Shown here: one piece after another, positions 11,751 through 20,221 of the stretch
Layout of the letters: each line of letters starts with the position of its first letter
Numbering within the stretch: position 1 is the stretch's first letter
Origin: Polymorphobacter sp.
GTDB lineage: Bacteria > Pseudomonadota > Alphaproteobacteria > Sphingomonadales > Sphingomonadaceae
DNA: 50,868 nucleotides
Assembly: GCF_025362435.1 (NCBI RefSeq)
Contig: NZ_JANYGL010000143.1
Span: forward strand, 1 to 50,868
Direction: 5' to 3'
Program-made: the position numbers and the translations under genes
The notes under the pieces: generated by a model
The model's input: only the letters and a program-made list of their open reading frames with translations
Databases searched by the model: none
Told to the model about the DNA's origin: nothing

Positions 11751-12551
11751 TTGCTAAGCACAGGTCGTTCTGGTAGCGAAACTTTCGGTCCGGTCGATGA
11801 CGGTCACGCGGGAGTTTTCTCTGCGAACAAATTGCTTCGTTTCGCAGCGAGCGCTATCGCGGTCTCTGCAGCCGTCAGTGCTGGAGCGACGGTCACCGTC
11901 ACTGTCGAAAACGCCGGCGTCCAGGCGACCACGCTTTACGCACCGGCATCAACCTACATCGAGGATTTCTCGACGCGCGGCCCGGGGACCCCGAACTCCG
12001 ACGGCACGCCCAATCTGGCGCCGTTTGTCTCGAACTTCGGCGGCGGGTCGGCGATCAGTGCGACCTTTACCGGCTTTCAGCTCGGCCTGCCGTCGAGCTA
12101 TAGCAATAACGGCGCCTTATATGGTGGCGTCGGCGGATCGACCCATTACGGCGTCGTCCACGGCGACGCGACGATCACCTTGAGCAAGGCAATCCACTTC
12201 TTCGGCCTGTGGGCAGCGGCGCTAGACCACAACAATACCGTCGAACTATTCAGCGGCACGACCAGCCTCGGTTCGTTCAACCTTGTCGCCTCGATCGGTG
12301 CGCTCGGCAGCACCTATTTCGGCAACCCGAACAATGGCGGTGATGCGACGGAGCCCTTTGCTTTCGTTAATTTCTCGAGCACCAAGGACATCACGAGCAT
12401 TCAGTTCCACCAGTCCGGCGGCGGCTTCGAATTCGACAACGTCACCCTCGCCGGTGCCGTTCCCGAGCCCGCCAGCTGGGCGCTGATGCTCGGCGGCTTC
12501 GGTCTCGTCGGCAGTGCCCTGCGCCGCCGTACGGCCACCGTCGCCGCCTGA
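11751..12551 (+). CDS. PEPxxWA-CTERM sorting-domain exported protein
   Basis: A protein of up to 266 residues that ends in the sorting signal VPEPASWALMLGGFGLVG followed by SALRRR: a PEPxxWA motif, a membrane helix and a basic tail. Such tails are processed by exosortases, and this window carries an exosortase at 44.6 kb. The N-terminal LLRFAASAIAVSAAVSAGA is a signal peptide, and the middle is Gly/Ser/Asn/Thr-rich beta-strand-like sequence without catalytic motifs, typical of surface or EPS-matrix proteins in this class. The start is uncertain: the frame opens at TTG 11751 and another TTG lies at 11832, directly before the signal peptide; neither has a good ribosome site. An ATG at 11797 is in another frame. 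Confidence 0.82.
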   Translation: MLSTGRSGSETFGPVDDGHAGVFSANKLLRFAASAIAVSAAVSAGATVTVTVENAGVQATTLYAPASTYIEDFSTRGPGTPNSDGTPNLAPFVSNFGGGSAISATFTGFQLGLPSSYSNNGALYGGVGGSTHYGVVHGDATITLSKAIHFFGLWAAALDHNNTVELFSGTTSLGSFNLVASIGALGSTYFGNPNNGGDATEPFAFVNFSSTKDITSIQFHQSGGGFEFDNVTLAGAVPEPASWALMLGGFGLVGSALRRRTATVAA

Positions 12552-12566
12552 GGCATTCCCTCGAGA

Positions 12567-12604
12567 CGGCAACACCGCCGGTCTCGCGATCCGCGGTGTT
12601 GCCG
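12567..12604 (+). terminator. Strong hairpin after the PEPxxWA gene
   Basis: CGGCAACACCGC (12567-12578) and GCGGTGTTGCCG (12593-12604) form a perfect 12-base stem with a 14-base loop, starting 15 bases after the stop codon. There is no T-run afterwards, so it may act as a Rho-independent-like stop of weak type or mainly protect the transcript 3' end. Confidence 0.55.
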
Positions 12605-12867
12605 CGTCGGGCGACGTTCATCGTCGCGACGGATATGGCCAGCAAAGCGTCTCATTGCTAGCCCGGCGGGGGTCGGTCCGCCAAGCCGTCACACTGCTAA
12701 AACAAGCGTAAGCTCGAGTACCGGACGCGCTCCACGCTTGCATCGCGCAGCAGTTTCGGCTAACGGGCCTATCTCACGCAACCACTCACGCAGGGGCAAC
12801 CCATCCGGTGCCGGGCTCGCCCGTTACACCCCCTGCGGCGGCACAACCGGATAGAGGAGAAAGACCT
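12605..12867 (+). promoter_or_regulatory. Upstream region of rpsB, likely holding the ribosomal operon promoter and leader
   Basis: This non-coding stretch precedes rpsB and should contain the promoter of the rpsB-tsf operon. A weak candidate is TTGCAT (12738-12743), a 17-base spacer, then TAACGG (12761-12766). The leader ends in AGAGGAGAAAG, a strong ribosome site for rpsB. In many bacteria S2 represses its own mRNA through the leader; I see no structure here that I can match to that element. Confidence 0.3.
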
Positions 12868-13776
12868 ATGGCGACCCCCGTCGTCTCGATGGCGCAGCTT
12901 TTGGAAGTTGGCGCCCACTTCGGCCACCAGACCCACCGCTGGAACCCGAAGATGAAGCCCTACATCTTCGGTGACCGCAACGGCGTCCACATCATCGACC
13001 TGTCGCAGACCGTGCCGCTGTTCGCGCGCGCCCTCGACTTTGTCCGCGCGACCGTCGCCAGCGGCGGCAAGGTCCTTTTCGTCGGCACCAAGCGCCAGGC
13101 GCAGGATCCCGTCGCCGAGGCCGCGCGTCGCTCGGGCCAGCATTATGTCAACCATCGCTGGCTCGGCGGCATGCTGACCAACTGGAAGACGATCTCGGGT
13201 TCGATCAAGCGCTTCAAGATGCTCGAGGAGCAGCTGTCGAGCGATACCGCCGGCCTGACCAAGAAGGAGGTCCTCAAGCTCACCCGCGAGCGCGACAAGT
13301 TCGAGCTGTCGCTCGGCGGCATCCGCGACATGGGCGGGCTGCCCGACATCATCTTCGTTATCGACGTCAACAAGGAAGACCTCGCGATCAAGGAAGCCAA
13401 CACGCTCGGCATCCCGGTCATCGCGATCCTCGACACCAACACCGACCCGAGCGGCATCGCCTTCCCGGTTCCGGGTAACGACGATGCCAGCCGCGCCGTG
13501 CTGCTGTATTGCAACGCGATCGCCGACACGATCATCGACGCCCGCCAGGGCCGCCAGGCTTCGCAGGGCATCGACCTCGGCGCGATGGACGAGCCGCCAG
13601 TCGAGGTTTACGCCGCGCCCGCCCCGGTCCACGCCGAGCCGCTGCCGACGACGATGGTCGAAGCGCTTGGTGACGTTGGCGTCCACGTCGCTCCTGCTCC
13701 CGATGTCGAAGTCGCCGCGCAGATGATCGACGTCGCCACTGCGGCAACCGTCGAGCACGAGCCTGCCCAGGCCTAA
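12868..13776 (+). CDS. rpsB: 30S ribosomal protein S2
   Basis: A 302-residue S2. The core (residues 1-235) is canonical: [24 protein letters not shown] at the start, then [25 protein letters not shown] and [18 protein letters not shown]-like segments, ending in [13 protein letters not shown]. About 60 further residues form an Ala/Pro/Val/Glu-rich tail not present in E. coli S2 (241 residues). S2 is a late-assembling protein of the small subunit that bridges head and body with S1. The start has a strong AGAGGAGAAAG ribosome site. It leads the rpsB-tsf-pyrH-frr cluster. Confidence 0.97.
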   Translation: MATPVVSMAQLLEVGAHFGHQTHRWNPKMKPYIFGDRNGVHIIDLSQTVPLFARALDFVRATVASGGKVLFVGTKRQAQDPVAEAARRSGQHYVNHRWLGGMLTNWKTISGSIKRFKMLEEQLSSDTAGLTKKEVLKLTRERDKFELSLGGIRDMGGLPDIIFVIDVNKEDLAIKEANTLGIPVIAILDTNTDPSGIAFPVPGNDDASRAVLLYCNAIADTIIDARQGRQASQGIDLGAMDEPPVEVYAAPAPVHAEPLPTTMVEALGDVGVHVAPAPDVEVAAQMIDVATAATVEHEPAQA

Positions 13777-13799
13777 CTCTAACACTCTTCCTCGCGAAC

Positions 13800-13837
13800 G
13801 CGGGACCCGTCTGCCGAAAGGATGTGATGGGTCCCGC
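13800..13837 (+). terminator. Hairpin between rpsB and tsf (attenuator-like)
   Basis: GCGGGACCC (13800-13808) pairs perfectly with GGGTCCCGC (13829-13837) around a 20-base loop, in the rpsB-tsf gap. It is not followed by a T-run. A structure here could reduce read-through so that S2 and EF-Ts are made in different amounts, or stabilise the upstream message; this is inference. Confidence 0.5.
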
Positions 13838-13885
13838 TGTTGCGAGGGCGCCGAATCAAATCGTTGAATTCCAAGGAGCTTCGTC

Positions 13886-14839
13886 ATGGCCGACATCACC
13901 GCGAGCATGGTCAAGGACCTGCGCGACCGCACCGGCGCGGGCATGATGGACTGCAAGAAGGCGTTGAGCGAAAACGGCGGCGAAATGGAAGCCGCGGTCG
14001 ATTGGCTGCGTACCAAGGGTCTCGCGTCTGCCGCCAAGAAGGCCGGCCGTACTGCCGCCGAGGGCCTTGTCGGCGTTCAGGTCTCGGGCAACCGCGGCGC
14101 AGCGGTCGAGGTCAATTCGGAGACCGACTTCGTCGCTAAGAACGACCAGTTCCAGAGCTTCGTCCGCACCGTTACCGGCATGTCGGCAACCCACGGCGAC
14201 GACGTCGAAGTCCTCCTCGGCGCGCTCTATCCCGAGCGCGACGGCATGAGCGTTAAGGACGTCCTGCTCCACAACATCGCGACGATCGGCGAGAACCAGT
14301 CGCTCCGCCGCGCCAAGATCGTCGAAGTCTCCGAAGGCGTCGTCGTCTCGTACGTCCACAACGCCGTCGTTACCGGCATGGGCAAGATCGGCGTGCTCGT
14401 CGGCCTGCAGTCGTCGGCGCCGGCCGATGTCCTCGAGCCGCTCGGCCGCCAGATCGCAATGCACATCGCCGCCGCCAACCCGCTGGCGCTCGACGAGAAC
14501 GGCCTCGACCCCGTCGTTGTCGAGCGTGAACGCGCGATCGCTCGCGAAAAGGCCGCCGGTTCGGGCAAGCCCCCGGAAATCCTCGAGAAGATGATTGAAG
14601 GTGGCGTTAAGAAGTACCGCCAGGAGAACGCGCTGCTGACGCAGGTGTTCGTCATCGACGGCAAGTCGAAGGTCGGCGATGTCGTCGCCGCCGCCGCCAA
14701 GACCGCCGGCACACCGATCACCGTCACCGAATTCGTCCGCTTCCAGCTCGGCGAGGGCATCGAGCGCGAAACCAGCGATTTCGCCGCCGAGGTCGCCGCT
14801 GCTTCAGGGATCGCGCCGCCGCCCGAACCTCGCGCCTGA
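13886..14839 (+). CDS. tsf: Translation elongation factor Ts
   Basis: A 317-residue EF-Ts, the nucleotide exchange factor that recharges EF-Tu with GTP. The N-terminal UBA-like domain [24 protein letters not shown] and the [13 protein letters not shown] segment, which contacts the Tu G domain (TDFV motif), are intact. The length fits alphaproteobacterial EF-Ts. An AAGGAG ribosome site lies just before the ATG. It follows rpsB and precedes pyrH, the standard order. Confidence 0.97.
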   Translation: MADITASMVKDLRDRTGAGMMDCKKALSENGGEMEAAVDWLRTKGLASAAKKAGRTAAEGLVGVQVSGNRGAAVEVNSETDFVAKNDQFQSFVRTVTGMSATHGDDVEVLLGALYPERDGMSVKDVLLHNIATIGENQSLRRAKIVEVSEGVVVSYVHNAVVTGMGKIGVLVGLQSSAPADVLEPLGRQIAMHIAAANPLALDENGLDPVVVERERAIAREKAAGSGKPPEILEKMIEGGVKKYRQENALLTQVFVIDGKSKVGDVVAAAAKTAGTPITVTEFVRFQLGEGIERETSDFAAEVAAASGIAPPPEPRA

Positions 14840-14906
14840 TCGCCGGGGTTGGCAGCGTCCAGCCCCGTCTCTAGTGTCACCGCGGTTCCCGGAGTTGACG
14901 TCCCCT

Positions 14907-15680
14907 ATGGCTCGACCAACGTACAAGCGCATCCTGCTCAAACTGTCGGGCGAAGCGCTGATGGGGTCGGGTCAGTATGGCATCGACCCGGCTGAAACCG
15001 CTCGCATCGCAGTCGAGGTCAAGCGTGCCCGTGACGCCGGCTTTGAGCTTTGCCTCGTCGTCGGCGGTGGCAACATCTTCCGTGGCTTGGCGGCGGCGGC
15101 GAAGGGTTTCGACCGCGCCAGCGCCGATTACATGGGCATGCTGGCGACGGTGATGAACGCGCTCGCGGTCCAGAACGCGCTCGAACGCGCCGGGGTCGAC
15201 ACCCGCGTCCAGTCGGCGATCCCGATGGCGAGCGTCTGCGAACCCTATATCCGGCGGCGCGCCGAGCGGCACATCGAGAAGGGCCGGGTGGTGATCTTCG
15301 CCGCCGGGACTGGAAATCCGTTCTTCACCACCGATACCGCCGCCGCGCTCCGTGCCGCTGAAATGGGCTGTGACGCGCTGTTCAAGGGGACCAGCGTCGA
15401 CGGGGTCTATGACGCCGACCCGAAGCAGGTCGCGACCGCCAAGCGCTACGAAACGCTGAGCTTTTCCAAGGTCCTGGCGGACGACTTGAAGGTGATGGAT
15501 GCAAGCGCGGTGGCTTTGTGCCGCGACAACAACATCCCGATCGTCGTGTTCAACATCCGCGCCGAGGGTAGCCTGACGGCGGTCCTCGCCGGCGAAGGCG
15601 TGTCGACCACAGTCGGCAATGCGCCGGTTCTAGCTGGCGACGATTCGGTGTTGTCGACCTCCGTCGACGGGGAAGGATAA
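14907..15680 (+). CDS. pyrH: UMP kinase
   Basis: A 257-residue UMP kinase of the bacterial amino-acid-kinase fold, converting UMP to UDP with ATP in pyrimidine synthesis. Visible motifs: [13 protein letters not shown] at the start (nucleotide-binding Lys and glycine-rich loop), [25 protein letters not shown] for UMP binding, and [12 protein letters not shown] followed by [14 protein letters not shown] for ATP binding. About 15 extra residues at the C-terminus follow the usual end. The ATG at 14907 fits the family start; the frame upstream overlaps tsf and is not coding. Four bases separate it from frr. Confidence 0.96.
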   Translation: MARPTYKRILLKLSGEALMGSGQYGIDPAETARIAVEVKRARDAGFELCLVVGGGNIFRGLAAAAKGFDRASADYMGMLATVMNALAVQNALERAGVDTRVQSAIPMASVCEPYIRRRAERHIEKGRVVIFAAGTGNPFFTTDTAAALRAAEMGCDALFKGTSVDGVYDADPKQVATAKRYETLSFSKVLADDLKVMDASAVALCRDNNIPIVVFNIRAEGSLTAVLAGEGVSTTVGNAPVLAGDDSVLSTSVDGEG

Positions 15681-15684
15681 GACA

Positions 15685-16254
15685 ATGGCGATCTTCGATG
15701 CAGTTGCGCACAAGGCCGATCTCGAGCGGCGGATGAATTCGGCGGTCGATGCGCTCAGGGCCGACCTCGGCGGGCTGCGGACCGGGCGCGCGTCGACGTC
15801 GCTGCTCGACCGGGTGACCGTCGAGGTCTACGGCTCGAACATGGCGCTATCGCAGGTCGCGACGGTCACCGCGCCCGAGCCGCGGATGCTGTCGGTCCAG
15901 ATCTGGGATAAGTCGAACGTTTCGATGGTCGAGAAGGCGATCCGCTCGGCGGGTCTCGGGCTCAACCCGATCACCGACGGCCAGACGCTGCGCCTGCCGA
16001 TCCCCGACCTGACCGAGGAGCGCCGTAAGGAACTCGCCAAGCTCGCGTCGCAGTATTCGGAGAAGGCCAAGATCGCCGTCCGCAACGTCCGTCGCGACGG
16101 CATGGAAAGCCTCAAGGCCGCTGAGAAGAAGGGCGACATCAGTCAGGACGAGCAGAAGAAGCTCGAGACTGACGTCCAGAAGATCACCGACAAGATCACC
16201 GCCGAGATGGATGCCGCGTCTGCCGCCAAGGAAAAGGAAATCCTCGGCAAGTGA
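15685..16254 (+). CDS. frr: Ribosome recycling factor
   Basis: A 189-residue RRF, which with EF-G splits the post-termination ribosome. The whole length aligns by eye with the family: [22 protein letters not shown] at the start of the three-helix domain, [20 protein letters not shown] in the beta domain, and [32 protein letters not shown] in the helical domain. It starts 4 bases after pyrH and its stop overlaps the GTG start of uppS. Confidence 0.97.
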   Translation: MAIFDAVAHKADLERRMNSAVDALRADLGGLRTGRASTSLLDRVTVEVYGSNMALSQVATVTAPEPRMLSVQIWDKSNVSMVEKAIRSAGLGLNPITDGQTLRLPIPDLTEERRKELAKLASQYSEKAKIAVRNVRRDGMESLKAAEKKGDISQDEQKKLETDVQKITDKITAEMDAASAAKEKEILGK

Positions 16255-17018
16255 TCCTGCGTCCCGCCAATCGCGACACTGCGGCCGTGACCGGCGGCGT
16301 GGCCGCTGGCGGCGGGGCGGCGACGCCGCCGCGGCACGTTGCGATCATCATGGACGGCAACGGGCGCTGGGCGAAAAAGCGCCACCTGCCGCGGCTTGCC
16401 GGGCACCGCAAAGGCGTCGAGGCGGTCCGCCGCGCGGTCGAGACCGCACCGACGCTCGGCATCGAAGTGCTGACGCTTTACGCCTTTTCGAGCGAGAACT
16501 GGCGTCGCCCAGCCGAGGAAGTCAGCGACCTGATGGGGTTGCTCCGTCACTATCTCCGCACCGAGATCGCCGAACTTCACCGCAACGGCATCCGCCTGCG
16601 CTTCATCGGCGACCTGTCGGGACTTCACGCCGACCTCGTCAGTTTGCTCGACAACGCCGCCGAACTGACCCGCGACAACGTCAAGATGACGTTGGTCCTC
16701 GCGCTCAATTACGGCTCGCACGACGAACTGACCCGGGTCGTGCGCGAATTGGCGACTGCGGCTCGCGACGGGACGCTCGACCCGGCGGCAATCGATGCCG
16801 CCGGGATCGAGGCACGTCTCGATACCGCCGACCTGCCGCCGCCCGACCTCGTGATCCGCACGAGCGGGGAGCAGCGGCTGTCGAACTTCCTGCTGTGGCA
16901 GGCGGCCTATGCCGAGTTGGTCTTCACGGACGAGCTGTGGCCTGACTTCAACGCGGCGTCGCTGACGGCGGCGGTGGCGGCGTTCGGCACCCGGGACCGG
17001 CGTTATGGTGGCCGCTGA
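16251..17018 (+). CDS. uppS: Undecaprenyl diphosphate synthase
   Basis: A 255-residue cis-prenyltransferase that extends farnesyl diphosphate with isopentenyl units to C55-PP, the lipid carrier for peptidoglycan and the EPS made by the 30-48 kb locus. The catalytic aspartate is D35 in [16 protein letters not shown]; the SSENWRRP segment and the [15 protein letters not shown] segment, which binds the isopentenyl pyrophosphate, are intact. The gene starts with GTG at 16251 inside the frr stop (GTGA). It overlaps cdsA by 14 bases, so the cluster is tightly coupled. Confidence 0.95.
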   Translation: MILRPANRDTAAVTGGVAAGGGAATPPRHVAIIMDGNGRWAKKRHLPRLAGHRKGVEAVRRAVETAPTLGIEVLTLYAFSSENWRRPAEEVSDLMGLLRHYLRTEIAELHRNGIRLRFIGDLSGLHADLVSLLDNAAELTRDNVKMTLVLALNYGSHDELTRVVRELATAARDGTLDPAAIDAAGIEARLDTADLPPPDLVIRTSGEQRLSNFLLWQAAYAELVFTDELWPDFNAASLTAAVAAFGTRDRRYGGR

Positions 17019-17844
17019 GTCGATCGCGAGCGGCGGGCTCGCGACCCGCGTTGTCGTCGGCGCCGGGCTCATCGTCATCGCCTGCGCCGCGGTGTGGTAC
17101 GGCGGCATCGCCTTCACCACGCTCGTCGCCGCCGCGGTCCTGCTGATGAGCGCCGAGTGGTGCGTCATGCACGGCATCGGCCGCGGCTTCCGGCTGGCGA
17201 GCCTCGTCGTCCTCGCATTTACCTGGGGCGTCGCCGCGCGTCAGTCGTCGATCGACGCCGTCATCGTCCTCGCCGCCGCCGCCGGCATTTTGGGGCTATT
17301 CATGCGCAGCTTCGACCGCCAGCGCGCGTTCTGGCTGGCAGCGGGATTGCTGTATTGCGGCCTGCCGATGATCGCGCTGATCTGGCTGCGCGGACTGCCC
17401 AACACCGGCATCGCGCTGACGATCGCGGTGCTCGCGATCGTCTGGGCGACCGACATCGGCGCGTATTTTACCGGGCGCGCGATCGGCGGCAGCAAGCTCG
17501 CCCCATCGATCAGTCCGAACAAGACGTGGGCGGGTGCCTTCGGCGGGATCATCGCCGCCGTCATCACCGGAGCGATTTTGACGGCTTTGGCGGTCGGTCC
17601 GACGGTCGAGGGCGACGTCAGCCACCTCCAGACGATCGCGATCTTCAGCGTCATCGCCGCCTTCCTCGCGGTCGTCGCGATCGCCGGCGACCTGTTCGAA
17701 AGCTGGCTCAAGCGTCGCGCCGGGGTCAAGGACTCAGGAACACTGCTCCCCGGTCACGGCGGTGTGATGGACCGGATCGACGGCCTCGTCCCGGTCGCCG
17801 TATGCGCAGCGGCACTCGTCGCAATCAGCGGAATTACGCTATGA
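17005..17844 (+). CDS. cdsA: Phosphatidate cytidylyltransferase
   Basis: A 279-residue integral membrane enzyme with about seven or eight membrane segments that makes CDP-diacylglycerol from phosphatidate and CTP, the entry point for all bacterial phospholipids. The family signature is complete near the C-terminus: ESWLKRRAGVKDSG followed by LPGHGGVMDRIDG, including the catalytic Asp pair. It begins 14 bases before the end of uppS, and its stop overlaps dxr as ATGA. Confidence 0.95.
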   Translation: MVAAESIASGGLATRVVVGAGLIVIACAAVWYGGIAFTTLVAAAVLLMSAEWCVMHGIGRGFRLASLVVLAFTWGVAARQSSIDAVIVLAAAAGILGLFMRSFDRQRAFWLAAGLLYCGLPMIALIWLRGLPNTGIALTIAVLAIVWATDIGAYFTGRAIGGSKLAPSISPNKTWAGAFGGIIAAVITGAILTALAVGPTVEGDVSHLQTIAIFSVIAAFLAVVAIAGDLFESWLKRRAGVKDSGTLLPGHGGVMDRIDGLVPVAVCAAALVAISGITL

Positions 17845-19004
17845 GCCCGCGCGGTATCACCGTTCTCGGCGCGACAGGGTCGGTCGGCGCATCGACGCTC
17901 GACCTGATCAAGCGCGCCCCTGGCGACTGGCGCGTCCAGTCGCTGACGGCGAACAGCGACGTCGCCGGCTTGGCAAGCGCGGCACGTGCCGTCGGCGCGG
18001 AACTCGCGGTTGTCGCCGACGAAACCGCCTACGCCGCGCTCAAGGAAGCGCTTGCCGGAAGCGGGATTGAAGTCGCGGCGGGTGCGATCGCGCTGTGCGA
18101 TGCGGCACGGCGGCCCGCCGAGGTCGTGCTCTCGGCGATCGTCGGCGCAGCCGGTCTCCCGCCGACGCTGGCTGCGGTCGAGCGCGGCGCAACGCTCGCC
18201 ATCGCCAACAAGGAGACCCTCGTTTGCGCCGGCGATCTCGTTCGAGCTGCGGCAAAGGCATCGGGCTCGGTGCTGCTGCCGGTCGATTCCGAGCATAACG
18301 CGATCTTCCAGGTGTTCGACCACGCGCGTCCCGACCGGGTTACGCGGATCATCCTGACCGCGTCGGGCGGCCCGTTTCGGACCGCCTCGATAGAGACGAT
18401 GCGCCACGCCACGCCGCAGCAGGCGTGTAATCACCCGGTATGGTCGATGGGCGCGAAGATCTCGGTCGACTCCGCGACGTTGATGAACAAGGGGCTCGAA
18501 CTCATCGAGGCCCACCACCTGTTCCCGGTGACCGCCGACCAGCTCGAGGTCATCGTCCATCCGCAGTCGGTCGTGCACAGCTTCGTCGAGTACATCGACG
18601 GATCGATGCTCGCCCAGCTCGGCACTCCCGACATGCGAACCCCGATCGCTTACTGCCTCGCATGGCCCGAGCGCATGGCGACGCCGAGCGCGCGCCTCGA
18701 TCTCGCCAGCGTCGCGCGGCTCGAATTCGAGGCTCCCGACTTCGACCGCTTTCCGGCACTCGGCCTGGCATGGGCGGCCCTCCGGACCGGCGGGTCGGCC
18801 CCGGCGGTGCTCAACGCCGCGAACGAGGTCGCCGTCGCGGGCTTCCTTGGGGGCAAGATAGGTTTTCTTGATATCGCCGCAATCGTCGCCGATACCCTCG
18901 ATTGCCTCGATGCGGCACCGATCACCTCGCTCGATGAGGTCGTCGCGATCGATGCCCGCGCTCGCATCGAGGCGACGCGGCTCATGGCGAACAGGACGCG
19001 CTGA
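17841..19004 (+). CDS. dxr: 1-deoxy-D-xylulose 5-phosphate reductoisomerase
   Basis: A 387-residue enzyme that isomerises and reduces DXP to MEP with NADPH, the committed step of the non-mevalonate isoprenoid pathway that supplies UppS. Motifs: GATGSVG for NADPH near the start, NKETLV, the metal and substrate region VDSEHNAIFQ, the flexible-loop region HPVWSMGAKISVDSATLMNKGLE, and VHSFVEYIDGSMLAQLG. The ATG at 17841 lies within the cdsA stop. The stop is shared with rseP (TGATG). Confidence 0.96.
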   Translation: MSPRGITVLGATGSVGASTLDLIKRAPGDWRVQSLTANSDVAGLASAARAVGAELAVVADETAYAALKEALAGSGIEVAAGAIALCDAARRPAEVVLSAIVGAAGLPPTLAAVERGATLAIANKETLVCAGDLVRAAAKASGSVLLPVDSEHNAIFQVFDHARPDRVTRIILTASGGPFRTASIETMRHATPQQACNHPVWSMGAKISVDSATLMNKGLELIEAHHLFPVTADQLEVIVHPQSVVHSFVEYIDGSMLAQLGTPDMRTPIAYCLAWPERMATPSARLDLASVARLEFEAPDFDRFPALGLAWAALRTGGSAPAVLNAANEVAVAGFLGGKIGFLDIAAIVADTLDCLDAAPITSLDEVVAIDARARIEATRLMANRTR

Positions 19005-20140
19005 TGGAGACGATGCCGCAACCGAGCCTGATCCTCACCGTTGCGACCTTCGCCGTCGTCATCGGCGTCCTCGTCTTCATCCACGAGTTCGGCCATTACC
19101 TCGCCGGCCGCATCTTTGGGGTGAAGGCCGACGCCTTCTCGATCGGCTTCGGGCGCGAGATCGCCGGCTGGACCGACCGCCGCGGGACGCGCTGGAAAGT
19201 CGGGATGTTGCCCCTCGGCGGCTACGTCAAGTTCGCAGGCGACATGAACGCGGCGAGCGAAGCCGCTGATGTTTCGGATGCAACCCCTGCCGAGCGCGCG
19301 GTGATGTTCCAGTCGAAGCCGTTGTGGCAGCGGGCGATCATCATCCTCGCCGGGCCGATGACCAACTTCGCGTTCGCCATCCTCGTCTTCGCCGCCTTCT
19401 TCACGATCTACGGGCACGCCTTCACGCCCGCGCGTGTCGCCAAGGTCGTCGCCGGGAGCCCGGCCGATCGCGCCGGCTTCGTCGCCGGCGATCGCATCGT
19501 CGCGCTCGACCGCGCGCCCGTCGAGCGGTTCGAGGACGTCGTTCGCGTCGTGACGATGAACACCGGCACGCCAATCGATGCCGAGGTCGATCGCGGCGGG
19601 AAACGCCTCCACCTCACCGTCCGGCCCAAGCTCGTCGATGAGGTCGATCGCTTCGGCAACCACTACACGCAGGGGCAACTCGGCGTCGGGAGTGGCGGGC
19701 GCATCGTCGTCCGGCGCGCGCCGATCGCGGCACTTGGCTTTGCGGTCAAGGAAGTCTGGCTGCTCACCGGCACGATGGCCGACGGAATCGTCGATGTCGT
19801 CACCGGCCGCCGGGCCGTCACCGAGCTTGGTGGACCGATCAAGATCGCCCAGATTTCAGGGCAGCAAGCGGTCCTTGGACTGCCGAATCTGGTCCAGTTC
19901 ATGGCTTTGATCTCGATTAATCTCGGATTCATCAATCTCCTGCCAGTTCCGATGCTGGACGGGGGGCATCTGTTCCTCTACGCGGTCGAAGCCGTCCGCC
20001 GTCGACCGTTGGCACCGAAGGTTCAGGAATTCGCCTTCATGTCGGGGTTCGCCGCACTTTTGTCGCTGATGGTTTTCCTGACGTGGAACGATCTGGCCGC
20101 GGTTGGTGTCTGGCAGCACCTGTCCGGGCTGTTCGGGTGA
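19004..20140 (+). CDS. rseP: Site-2 zinc metalloprotease RseP
   Basis: A 378-residue intramembrane protease of the S2P family. The zinc site is HEFGH at 27-31 in the first membrane helix and the third ligand is in LDG at 318-320 (MLDGGH). A single PDZ domain lies between about residues 140 and 215 (PARVAKVVAGSPADRAGFVAGD), where E. coli RseP has two. It cleaves membrane-tethered anti-sigma factors and remnant signal peptides. Its start overlaps the dxr stop by one base, and bamA follows after 81 bases, the common envelope-cluster arrangement. Confidence 0.95.
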   Translation: METMPQPSLILTVATFAVVIGVLVFIHEFGHYLAGRIFGVKADAFSIGFGREIAGWTDRRGTRWKVGMLPLGGYVKFAGDMNAASEAADVSDATPAERAVMFQSKPLWQRAIIILAGPMTNFAFAILVFAAFFTIYGHAFTPARVAKVVAGSPADRAGFVAGDRIVALDRAPVERFEDVVRVVTMNTGTPIDAEVDRGGKRLHLTVRPKLVDEVDRFGNHYTQGQLGVGSGGRIVVRRAPIAALGFAVKEVWLLTGTMADGIVDVVTGRRAVTELGGPIKIAQISGQQAVLGLPNLVQFMALISINLGFINLLPVPMLDGGHLFLYAVEAVRRRPLAPKVQEFAFMSGFAALLSLMVFLTWNDLAAVGVWQHLSGLFG

Positions 20141-20221
20141 AGGTGCGGTTCGCGGGGGCGAATAGCCGGGTGTCCATTTGGGTAGCCGGTGCCACGGGGC
20201 TGTGTGAAGGGCGGGAATTGC

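Noticed and set aside
12964-15400. Several plus-strand and minus-strand open frames within rpsB-tsf-pyrH
   Set aside because: All overlap genes with strong family matches and show only high-GC shadow composition.
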